The notes under the pieces were generated by a model. That model was not told the origin of the DNA, made no database searches, and saw nothing but the letters and a program-made list of their open reading frames with translations. Both the position numbers and the translations under genes were made by a program. From contig JAGPXD010000001.1 of NCBI GenBank assembly GCA_020746995.1, forward strand, positions 7,254,001-7,318,000: a stretch of DNA of 64,000 nt. Direction: 5' to 3'. Each line of letters starts with the position of its first letter. Within the stretch, counting starts at the first letter, position 1. This document shows positions 56,132 to 64,000 of the stretch, in pieces. Source of the stretch: Plectosphaerella cucumerina (lineage: Eukaryota > Ascomycota > Sordariomycetes > Glomerellales > Plectosphaerellaceae).

Positions 56132-59100
56132 ATGGCTTCCACCAGGATGTCCCTCCCCCGCCACCTTCGGCTGCCATTGGCATCGCCGAGGGTACACGCC
56201 CTTGGTGCCAGTCGCACAGTCTCCTCGGCGGCGCTGGCCTCCAGGAGGACGCTGGCCCCTTCCGGAGCCCGCTGCTTCAGCGTGTCATCTCTGCGATCCC
56301 AGCCTCCTGTCAAGAACCCCACCAAGGATCACTCCCTGGCTCCCCTTGATGAGCTGCAGACCTTCATCCCTCGCCACATCGGCCCAGATTCTACGGACGC
56401 GCAGGCCATGCTCAAGGCTCTGAGTCCCGAGGTCAAGTCAATGGACGAGTTCATCTCCCAGGTCATCCCTGCCGACATCCTATCGGAACGCGCCAGCTTC
56501 ATGCCCAGCGGCGAAAAGCCGCTGCTCGAGAGCGATGTGGCCGCCAGGGCCCGCAGCCTCAAGAGCCGCGAGACCTACACGGCCCCCTTCATCGGTGCCG
56601 GATACTACCCCGCCTACACACCCCAGGTCATCCAGACCAATGTGCTGGAGAACCCCGCCTGGTACACCAGCTACACCCCTTACCAGCCCGAGATCAGCCA
56701 GGGCCGCCTCGAGTCGCTGCTCAACTACCAGACCATGGTCGCCGACCTGACGGGACTGCCCATCTCCAACGCCAGTTTGCTGGACGAGGGCACCGCCGCC
56801 GCCGAGGCCATGACCCTCTCGATGAACGCCCTTCCGACGTCGCGTGCCAAGCGCCCCGGCAAGACCTACGTTGTGTCACACCTTGTGCACCCCCAGACCC
56901 TATCGGTCCTCAAGGGCCGCAGTCACGGCTTCGGCATCAAGATTGAGGTTCTTGACATCCAGTCCGCGGAAGCTCGCCAGCGCATCGAGACCCTGGGTGA
57001 CGACCTCGTCGGCGTCATGGTTCAGTACCCCGACACCAGGGGCCACGTCGAGGACTTCCGCGCCCTGTCTGAGCTTGTCCACTCCAAGAAGGCCCTGCTC
57101 AGCGTCGCCACTGACCTTCTCGCCCTGACCCTGCTGACGCCCCCCGGCGAGTGGGGCGCGGATATCGCCTTCGGTACCGCCCAGCGCTTCGGTATTCCCC
57201 TGGGCTTCGGTGGCCCCCATGCCGCCTTCTTCTCCGTTGGCGAGGCCCACAAGAGGAGGATGCCCGGCCGCCTGGTCGGTGTCTCCAAGGACCGCATCGG
57301 TCAGAAGGCCATGCGTCTGGCCCTCCAGACCCGCGAGCAGCACATCAGGCGCGAGAAGGCCACGAGCAACGTGTGCACCGCCCAGGCTCTCCTGGCCAAC
57401 ATGAGCGCCCTGTATGCCATCTACCACGGTCCCCAGGGCCTCAAAGAGATTGCGTCCAAGGTCGTCTCGCGCGCGCGGGGCGTCCAGGAGCTCGCCCAGC
57501 AGTTCGGCCTCGAGGTCGAGCAGCCCAGCAACAGCCCCAGCGGCCAGGTGCTGTTCGACACTGTTGTCATCAAGGCTGGCGAGAAGGTCGCCCAGAACAT
57601 TGTTGACAAGGGCGAGCAGCTCGGTCTGCACTTCCGCGAGCTCGGCAACGGCGACATCGGCATCAGCATCGGCGAGGCCACCGACCTCGAGGCCTTCCAG
57701 CGCCTGGCGGCCACCTTTGCCGCCGCCGTCGGCCAGGATGCCACGGCCGCCAAGGATCTGGCGTCCGACATCTACACCCGCGACGCATCCGGCGTCCAGG
57801 CCAGCCTGCCTGAGCACTTCAGGCGCCAGTCCGACTTCCTCACGCACCCCGTCTTTAATACGCACCGCAGCGAGACGGAGATCCTCCGCTACATCTACCA
57901 CCTCCAGTCCAAGGATTTGTCGCTGGTCCACTCCATGATCCCCCTGGGCTCGTGCACGATGAAGCTCAACGGCGCCACCGAGATGTCCCTCATCTCCAAG
58001 GACACCTTTGCCACCCCCCACCCGTACACCAACCCTAAGCATGTGCCGGCGTACCTCGAGTTCATCAAGGAGCTGGAGGACCAGCTCTCGGGCATCACGG
58101 CCATGGATGCGACGACCCTTCAGCCCAACTCGGGAGCTCAGGGCGAGTTTGCCGGCCTCCGTGTGATCCGCAGGTTCCACGAGCAGCAGCCCGGCGCCAA
58201 GCGCGACATCTGCCTGATCCCCAAGTCGGCCCACGGCACCAACCCGGCGTCGGCGGCCATGGCGGGCATGCGCGTCGTGCCCATCGAGTGCGACACCAAG
58301 ACTGGCAACCTGGACATGGAGGACCTCAAGGCCAAGTGCAAGAAGCACGAGAAGGAGCTGGGCGCCATCATGATCACATACCCGTCGACGTACGGCGTGT
58401 TCGAGCCCAACATCAAGCAGGTCTGCGACACGATCCACGAGCACGGCGGCCAGGTATACATGGACGGCGCCAACATGAACGCCCAGATCGGCCTCTGCTC
58501 GCCCGGCGAGATCGGCGCCGATGTGTGCCACCTGAACCTTCACAAGACCTTCTGCATCCCCCACGGTGGTGGCGGCCCCGGCGTCGGCCCCATCTGCGTC
58601 AAGAGCCACCTCGCGCCCTACCTGCCGTCGCTTCACCCCGACGAGAAGGAGCCCATGATCAGCAGTGCGCCCTACGGCAGCGCCGGCATTCTCCCGATCC
58701 CCTGGGCGTACAACGCGCTCATGGGCAACGAGGGCCTGCGCATGGCCACCAAGATGGCCATCCTCAACGCCAACTACATCCTCGCCCGTCTCAAGTCCCA
58801 CTACAGCATCCTGTACACCAACGACGCCGGACGGTGCGCGCACGAGTTCATCCTCGACGTGCGCGGCTTCTCCAAGACGGCAGGAGTCGAGGCCATTGAT
58901 ATTGCCAAGCGCCTCCAGGACTACGGCTTCCACGCGCCGACCATGTCGTGGCCCGTGGCCAACACGCTCATGATTGAGCCGACGGAGAGTGAGAGCAAGG
59001 AGGAGCTGGACCGTTTCATCGACGCGCTCATCTCGATCCGCGCCGAGATCAAGGACATCGAGGAGGGCAAGCAGCCGCGCACCGGCAACGTGCTCAAGAA

Positions 59101-59357
59101 CGCGCCGCACCCGCAGGCCGATGTCATCCTGGGCGATGACGGCAAGTGGGAGCGCCCCTACACCCGCGAGAAGGCGGCGTACCCGCTGCCGTACCTGCGC
59201 GAGAAGAAGTTCTGGCCCAGTGTTGCGAGGGTGGACGACGGTATGTTATGATCATTTGGCATAGATGGACATTCGCTAACACGTTCCTGCAGCTTTCGGA
59301 GACCAGAACCTCTTCTGCACGTGCCCCCCTGTCGCTGATACCACGGGCGAGGCTTAA
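56132..59357 (+). CDS. GCV2: Glycine dehydrogenase (decarboxylating), P protein of the glycine cleavage system
   Basis: Exons 56132-59240 and 59293-59357 (intron GTATGT..TGCAG) give 1057 aa; the short last exon encodes AFGDQNLFCTCPPV and TTGEA. The N-terminal 60 residues are an Arg/Ser/Ala-rich mitochondrial presequence. Both homologous halves are present, beginning FIPRHIGPDSTDAQAMLKAL and, later, HPVFNTHRSETEILRYIYHL. PLP-binding Lys805 lies in NLHKTFCIPHGGGGPG. It decarboxylates glycine and passes the aminomethyl group to H-protein lipoamide in the matrix. The length is normal for the eukaryotic homodimeric P protein, and codon bias suggests strong expression. Confidence 0.97.
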
Positions 59358-60066
59358 GTGCCGGCAGTAAATCTTTCAGGCTACAAGCCGATGTAACATC
59401 CCTGCAGCGACACCCCACGCAGGGCGTACACATTCATCATGACTACGGCATATTTATGGACCAAGAGGCCATGCTCGAGGCAATTCAACATTCGAACGGC
59501 GTCTGGGTGTTCTTTGGAGGAGGGTAGTGCAGGGTTTTGCTTTTTACATTTTGGTGGTCATATTAGACAAGAGACATCATGAGCAGAGGGTTTGGAAGCG
59601 TTTTATGCCACACCGGGCGGGCACGAGGTTATTTAACATTTGACGACGATTCCGTCAGCGGGAGAGGACTTAACGTCCCTCTCGAAAAGAAGCAAGCGGT
59701 ATGAATTGAAAATTACAGCATTATCACATTCAGTCTGATTGGCTTGATGAACGTCAATGTGAATGCCCCTGTGTTGACCGAGCCCACCGAGGCTCACCGA
59801 GACCGCGCGGGACAGCGGGGTCCTGGCGCTTCAGTGCGCGGTGCAGCACAATTAGTGAGCTACCCCGCCACCCCGCCATCCGGTCAAAAAATTCAGGAAA
59901 GCGGCGGCGCAACGAAGAAGATCTGCTTATCAAGCACCCGCTCGACAGCCAACTTCCACACGGCGTCAGCATAAGAACGAACAGAAGCCAGGCTCGTTCT
60001 GCAGTTCCGACAGACACATCCATCCTCCTCCCTACCCAGAGAAAAACACCCCACCGAAAAACAGCC
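59358..60066. other. Intergenic: glycine decarboxylase 3' flank and SQT1 promoter
   Basis: AT-richer 3' region then a CA-rich leader. No gene recognised. Confidence 0.5.
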
Positions 60067-61569
60067 ATGTCCGATCGCCGCCCCGAAGAGAACGACGTCC
60101 CTGATGAGGGCCCCGACGTCCTCGACGCCGACGAGGTCGGCGAGGAGATCGCTTCCGACGACGAGGGCGACGTGCCCATGGACTCGGACAACGAGGAGAT
60201 TCAACTCCAGAACGACTCCATCGCCTACTTTGACGGCCACGCCGACTCGGTCTTCGCCATCGCCCAGCACCCCATCCACCCCTCCCTCGTCGTCACGGGC
60301 GGCTCCGAGGGCGACGCCGACGACGCCCCCGGCAAGGGCTACATCATCGACACCAGCGCCGCCGCCGAGCGCCCCGTCCTCCCCGCCAGCTTCAGCGGCG
60401 CCGACGAGCGTCCCACCACCGAGCTGAGCCCTCTCTTCCCCATCGACGGCCACACCGACTCGATCAACTCCCTCGCCTTCACCCTGCCCCGCGGCGAGTT
60501 CCTCGTCAGCGGCGGCCTCGACGGCAAGCTGCGCGTCTACTCGGCCGACGTCTCGCCCCCCAACGCAACCTTCAAGTTCCTCGCAGAGGCCCAGGAGGTC
60601 CCCGAGGTCAACTGGATCGCTCCCTGCCCGAGCCCCGACTACCCCAACACCATCGCCATCGGCGCTTCAGACAACTCCGTCTGGGTCTACACCATCGACC
60701 CCGCCGCCGACCCCCAGAACCCTCTCCAGCTCGTCAACACATACTGGCTGCATATGGGCGCCTGTACCGCTGGCGCCTGGACCCCCGATGGTGCCCTGCT
60801 CGCCACCGTCGCCGAGGACTCGTCCCTCTACGTCTGGGACGTCTGGGGTCTCGCCGCCTCCAAGGGCGCTGTTGACTCCAACGGCCAGACCGTCGTCGCC
60901 CTCACCAGCGAGGACCAGCGCTTCGAGGTTGTCGGTGGCCTCTACTCTCTCGCCGTCGAGCCCAACGGCACCTTCCTCGCCGCAGGTGGTGCCGGCGGCC
61001 AGGTCAGGATCGTCTCTCTGCCCCGCCTGTCCGCTTCAGCTCAGGATAGCTCCTCAAAGGCCGGCAAGTCAAAGTCGGCCAAGGGCGCCGCGTCGCAGCA
61101 GGTCGTCGCCGGTGGTCAGATCCTCGCCAGCCTTCAGATGCAGTCCGACAGCATCGAGACGCTGTCCTTCGGTTCGCCTACCGGCGGCCTGCCAAACCAG
61201 CAGACCACCCTGCTGGCCGCCGGTAGCGTCGACGGCGGCATCACCGTCTACGATGCCACGCGCCGCTTCGCCGTGCGCCGCAGCATCGCCGCAGCCCACG
61301 AGGAGCACAGTGTCGTCAAGGTCGAGTTCGTCCCCGGCACATGGCTGCTGACGAGCTGCGGCATGGACGGTGTCGTCCGCCGGTGGGACCTCCGCGGTGC
61401 CGGTTCTGCTCAGGGCGCCGGGCCCTCGAGTACCGGCCTGCTCAAGGAGTGGAAGGGTCACCGCGGTGACGGTGAGGGCGGTGGCGTGCTGGGTTTCGTG
61501 CAAGGGTCAACAGGCGAGAGGGTCATCACAGCCGGTGATGACGGCCTTGTGCTCGTCTTCGAGGCATGA
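60067..61569 (+). CDS. SQT1: WD40 ribosome-assembly chaperone SQT1 (AAMP-like)
   Basis: A single exon of 500 aa. An acidic N-terminus (residues 1-45, VPDEGPDVLDADEVGEEIAS) precedes a seven- to eight-bladed WD40 propeller. Recognisable blades include DGHADSVFAIAQHP, DGHTDSINSLAFTLP with FLVSGGLDGKLRVY, CTAGAWTPDGALLATVAEDS with YVWDVWG, and a final LLTSCGMDGVVRRWDLR. This matches Sqt1, the dedicated chaperone that captures nascent uL16 (Rpl10) for late 60S assembly. A Ser/Lys/Ala insertion lies between two blades at about residues 322-345. Confidence 0.9.
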   Translation: MSDRRPEENDVPDEGPDVLDADEVGEEIASDDEGDVPMDSDNEEIQLQNDSIAYFDGHADSVFAIAQHPIHPSLVVTGGSEGDADDAPGKGYIIDTSAAAERPVLPASFSGADERPTTELSPLFPIDGHTDSINSLAFTLPRGEFLVSGGLDGKLRVYSADVSPPNATFKFLAEAQEVPEVNWIAPCPSPDYPNTIAIGASDNSVWVYTIDPAADPQNPLQLVNTYWLHMGACTAGAWTPDGALLATVAEDSSLYVWDVWGLAASKGAVDSNGQTVVALTSEDQRFEVVGGLYSLAVEPNGTFLAAGGAGGQVRIVSLPRLSASAQDSSSKAGKSKSAKGAASQQVVAGGQILASLQMQSDSIETLSFGSPTGGLPNQQTTLLAAGSVDGGITVYDATRRFAVRRSIAAAHEEHSVVKVEFVPGTWLLTSCGMDGVVRRWDLRGAGSAQGAGPSSTGLLKEWKGHRGDGEGGGVLGFVQGSTGERVITAGDDGLVLVFEA

Positions 61570-61771
61570 GCGTACTCCGCTCGCGCTGGAGAAGAGGGGG
61601 ACTGTACGATGCCATGACCATAGATAAAAGGGGTGAAGAGCCTGATGATATCCGAACTCTTGATTTTGATTTTTGCACACTGAACAATTTGAACCTGCCT
61701 AGCCGGGATATCATTAAACTATAGTGACTACAGATTCCACTCGCTTATTCTCTTGAACTCGTGCAAGGCCG

Positions 61772-63322
61772 TCAACCCAAAAAGTTCTTCAAGTTGCCAC
61801 CAATGTTCTTCAGATCCAGCAGGAACGTGTCGTGGCCAAACATGCTCATCTCCTCGCTCAGCTCGTAATGAGCCACGTTACGGTTGCCCGCCAGCTTGAG
61901 CGCCTCGGCAATCTCGCGCTGCTGCCATGCCGGGAACAGGATATCGCTGACAACGCCCATAACCAGAGCTGGTGTGTCCCGGAGGACAGTCAGGCCCTGG
62001 ATCAAGTCCTCTGGTGGCCGCGATGACACCTCAACTGACGAGTTCTGCGCATCGGTTTGCGACTCAGGCTGCTCCTCATACGGCTTATCGGGAAGCGTGA
62101 GGCTGCACGACAGGTCTGCGGCCGCCTGCTCCACGCCGGCCTCAAGCTGCTCCGCCCGCTCGGCGCGACGGGCCTGAGCGGCGAGCTGGTTCTCGCGACC
62201 CAGGTCGAACAGATCCATGGCCTTGCTCACATACAGCAAGCTGTTCGCATCGTACGTGAGACAAAACTTCTCGCCGGCATGGTCGAGGTAGGTCTCGATC
62301 AGGAAGTCTGGGCATAGCGCTGGCGGCTTGCCAGGGTCAGCCCGCCGCCTGCCGAACCGCTGCTCCCACTCGGGGCCGGACCGGTAGGTGACGGTGGCAA
62401 TCTCGCGTGCCAGTTTCATGCCGGCGTGCGGCAGGGTCTTGCCGTAGTAGAAGCCGCGCTGCCAATTGGGGTCCATCATGAGCACCTGCCTCTGTGTGTG
62501 GCGCATTGCGATGCTGTAGGGGTGGCTCCTGGCACAGCCGCTGATGGAGGCGATCCTGCCGACCCGGTTGGGGAACAGGACACCGGCCGCCAGAGACTGC
62601 ATGCCGCCCATACTGGAGCCGACGCTCGCGTACAGCTTGTCCACGCCGAGGTGGTCCAGCAGGCGGAACTGGGCACGTACCATGTCCTCCATGGTCAGGA
62701 TGGGGAACCTCGTCGCGTATCGTTGCCCGTCTGCCGGGTCGACGCTGCCTGGACCTGTCGAGCCATAGCAGCCTCCGATGACGTTTGTGCAGATGACGTG
62801 GTATTTGTCGGTGTCGACGGCGCCGCCTGGCCCGATGAACTTCTCCCACCAGCCCGGCGCCGGGTTGGCCTCGGTCGAATGTGCGTGTGACGAGGCCGAC
62901 AGGCCGGTGTGGAGAAGGATGACGTTCGACTTGTCGGCGTTCATCTCTCCCCAGGACTCGTAGGCGATGTCGAATTCGGGCAGGACGCCACCCCAGTCGA
63001 GAAGCAGCGGTTGGTCGCAGTGGAAGGTCTGTGTTGCGCCAGCGGTGTAAGAGGGCTCGGGGCCACTCGACTCGAAGCTGGCCTTGAGTTTGGCAGAGCG
63101 CTGCTCGAGGGCATCTAGACACGGGAAGGACATGGCCGGGTTGGATGCCTCGGTGGCAGCGGCGGCCTTCGCAGGCTTCGAGTGGAAAGATCGGGTTCCA
63201 TTGCTGGGAGCTGTGGTTGCGCGTGCGGCAGAGCAGAGGGATGTCGAGGCCGGCGCATGACGACGAGGGGTCGAGGCCTTCGCCGAGCGAAGAGCCGCTG
63301 AGCTAAGTCTCTGCAGCTTCAT
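61772..63322 (-). CDS. cysA: Serine O-acetyltransferase, CysA/Cys2 type (MetX alpha/beta-hydrolase family), mitochondrial-like
   Basis: A single minus-strand exon of 516 aa starts at the ATG at 63322. The first 55 residues are an Arg/Ser/Ala-rich presequence. The MetX core includes LLLDWGGVLPEFDIAYESWG, HTGLSASSHA, NVIGGCYGSTGP and the nucleophile elbow GSSMGGMQ (Ser237). The C-terminal acid and base lie in SDILFPAWQ and FGHDTFLLDLKN. The TGLSASSHA variant and Arg-rich presequence fit the fungal CysA/Cys2 enzymes, which acetylate serine for cysteine synthesis and arose from homoserine acetyltransferases. Homoserine activity cannot be excluded. An acidic low-complexity insertion lies before the C-terminal catalytic segment. 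A CACGTG site lies about 160 nt upstream. Confidence 0.88.
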   Translation of the reverse strand: MKLQRLSSAALRSAKASTPRRHAPASTSLCSAARATTAPSNGTRSFHSKPAKAAAATEASNPAMSFPCLDALEQRSAKLKASFESSGPEPSYTAGATQTFHCDQPLLLDWGGVLPEFDIAYESWGEMNADKSNVILLHTGLSASSHAHSTEANPAPGWWEKFIGPGGAVDTDKYHVICTNVIGGCYGSTGPGSVDPADGQRYATRFPILTMEDMVRAQFRLLDHLGVDKLYASVGSSMGGMQSLAAGVLFPNRVGRIASISGCARSHPYSIAMRHTQRQVLMMDPNWQRGFYYGKTLPHAGMKLAREIATVTYRSGPEWEQRFGRRRADPGKPPALCPDFLIETYLDHAGEKFCLTYDANSLLYVSKAMDLFDLGRENQLAAQARRAERAEQLEAGVEQAAADLSCSLTLPDKPYEEQPESQTDAQNSSVEVSSRPPEDLIQGLTVLRDTPALVMGVVSDILFPAWQQREIAEALKLAGNRNVAHYELSEEMSMFGHDTFLLDLKNIGGNLKNFLG

Positions 63323-63783
63323 GGTGACAGATGAGGATACAACCAGTGCCAACCTTCTGCTCGGAGGGAGGAATTGGGTATATAGCCCATGGCGATAGTT
63401 TGTCAGCCCCTCGGCCGATCGCCCTGGCAAGTGGATATGTCGAAGCTCCGAAAGCTCTCCGGAGCTGGATGGCGAAATTCCACGTGACCGCTCTTAGATA
63501 AGAAGGCTTATAGGCGCCGATAAGAAGCACGGGATGACGTAAGGCGGGGCCTCACATGCACGGCGGGGTCAAGCTTTCTGACAGTGACGGAGGCCTGCAG
63601 ATCACCCTGGCCTTTAAACTGCCGCCTATCGTGTCTCAAGATGACGCGTGGGCAGTCAAGGCAGTGTACACCTACCTACTTACAGGACGCAACTTAGAAC
63701 ACTCACAGCATTTGCCTCCTACACAAACCATACAAACCTACTCCTACTCACTGTGTCTACAACTTCCTTATCAGTTGCCCACG
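63323..63783. promoter_or_regulatory. Divergent promoter between serine O-acetyltransferase and the terminal small gene
   Basis: Contains CACGTG (63481-63486) and two GATA motifs (AGATAA about 63496, CGATAA about 63518). No coding sequence. Confidence 0.45.
63481..63486. promoter_or_regulatory. CACGTG E-box near the serine O-acetyltransferase gene
   Basis: Cbf1-type CACGTG sites are common in sulfur amino-acid genes of ascomycetes. It is placed 159 nt upstream of the cysA-like ATG, so co-regulation by a Cbf1/Met4-like system is plausible, but the motif alone is weak evidence. Confidence 0.4.
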
Positions 63784-64000
63784 ATGGCTTTTATTCCCAT
63801 TCTCCTCGTCGGCATCGCCGGCGGAGCTCTCTACATGAACGGAAGCAGAAGACCTGAAAGTCCCAACATGCCTCAAACCAATACCAGCACGCCCCAAACC
63901 AACATGCCAGAAACCAGCAAAATCACATCTCCATTTGCCAAGACAAACCCATTTGCCCAGGCAAATGGCCAGTCGCCCGCCCCAGGCTGGTTCTCCCAAC
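63784..64000 (+). CDS. Small membrane or secreted protein, cut by the window end (partial)
   Basis: An ATG at 63784 opens a frame of 72 codons that runs off the window. Residues 1-18 (MAFIPILLVGIAGGALYM) form a hydrophobic helix, either a signal anchor or mitochondrial/ER membrane segment. The rest is polar, with repeated Pro/Gln/Thr/Asn-rich units (PQTNTSTPQTNMPETS) and paired NPFA/SPFA motifs. A CA-rich leader precedes it. The family is not recognised, and the true length and any introns lie outside. Confidence 0.6.
   Translation, partial: MAFIPILLVGIAGGALYMNGSRRPESPNMPQTNTSTPQTNMPETSKITSPFAKTNPFAQANGQSPAPGWFSQ

Noticed and set aside
56900..59110. Minus-strand open frame of 736 codons
   Set aside because: It lies antisense to the glycine decarboxylase gene. 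Its low-complexity Val/Gly/Asp/Ala/Leu composition is what strongly C-ending codons produce on the opposite strand.
1..64000. Secondary-metabolite or siderophore biosynthetic cluster
   Set aside because: A LaeA-like methyltransferase, an SDR, a 2OG oxygenase and a siderophore transporter occur, but they are scattered among housekeeping genes. There is no PKS, NRPS, terpene synthase or siderophore synthase.
1..64000. CRISPR arrays, prophage, plasmid or insertion sequences
   Set aside because: No regularly spaced repeats, integrase, transposase or terminal inverted repeats were seen; the sequence is fungal nuclear DNA.

Overview
The window is nuclear DNA of a filamentous ascomycete (Pezizomycotina), most likely a Sordariomycete. 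Genes are monocistronic on both strands and interrupted by short GT-AG introns, mostly 46-113 nt. The third codon position is strongly GC-rich, which produces long antisense shadow ORFs. The recognisable proteins are fungal orthologues: RPN5, POP7, a ROGDI/Rav2 protein, ATP18, TOM5, a complex I 20.8 kDa subunit, NUP57, SQT1, a CysA-type serine O-acetyltransferase and a MirB/Sit1-type siderophore transporter. I reconstructed gene models by joining open frames at phase-compatible splice sites. ATP18, TOM5 and the DUF3237 gene have exons mostly too short to appear as simple ORFs. Order, family and orientation are firm; exact 5' starts are less so.

Layout. 0-13 kb: an SSP411/DUF255 thioredoxin-like protein, a TPR+SET protein interrupted by an in-frame TAA, a tRNA-like element with two strong stem-loops, a LaeA-like methyltransferase (-), a FluG/GlnA-like glutamine synthetase (-) and an SDR oxidoreductase. 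13.2-18.8 kb is gene-sparse apart from one orphan exon-like ORF, and ends in the promoter of the siderophore transporter, which carries a perfect SreA/URBS1-type GATA site. 21-34 kb is dense housekeeping: RPN5, ROGDI, POP7, a 2-oxoglutarate oxygenase with an apparent frameshift, NIPSNAP, ATP18 and an FSH1-type hydrolase. 34-42.6 kb holds a large protein with zinc-finger-like motifs and an SH3 domain, then three minus-strand genes: a secreted acidic Thr/Ser/Glu-rich protein, a DUF3237 protein and a secreted CAP/PR-1 protein. 42.6-50.1 kb is a second gene-sparse stretch. 50-64 kb: complex I subunit, NUP57, TOM5, a 2EXR protein, glycine decarboxylase P protein, SQT1, serine O-acetyltransferase and the start of a small membrane or secreted protein cut by the window end.

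There is no virus, plasmid, CRISPR array or recognisable biosynthetic gene cluster. Several genes feed mitochondria: import (TOM5), complex I, ATP synthase, glycine cleavage, NIPSNAP and mitochondrial-type serine acetylation. Points most worth a second look are the tRNA-like/hairpin unit at 6.8-7.0 kb, the two broken reading frames (SET, oxygenase), the secreted LG(K/E)DW-repeat protein, the zinc-finger/SH3 protein and the iron-regulatory site.
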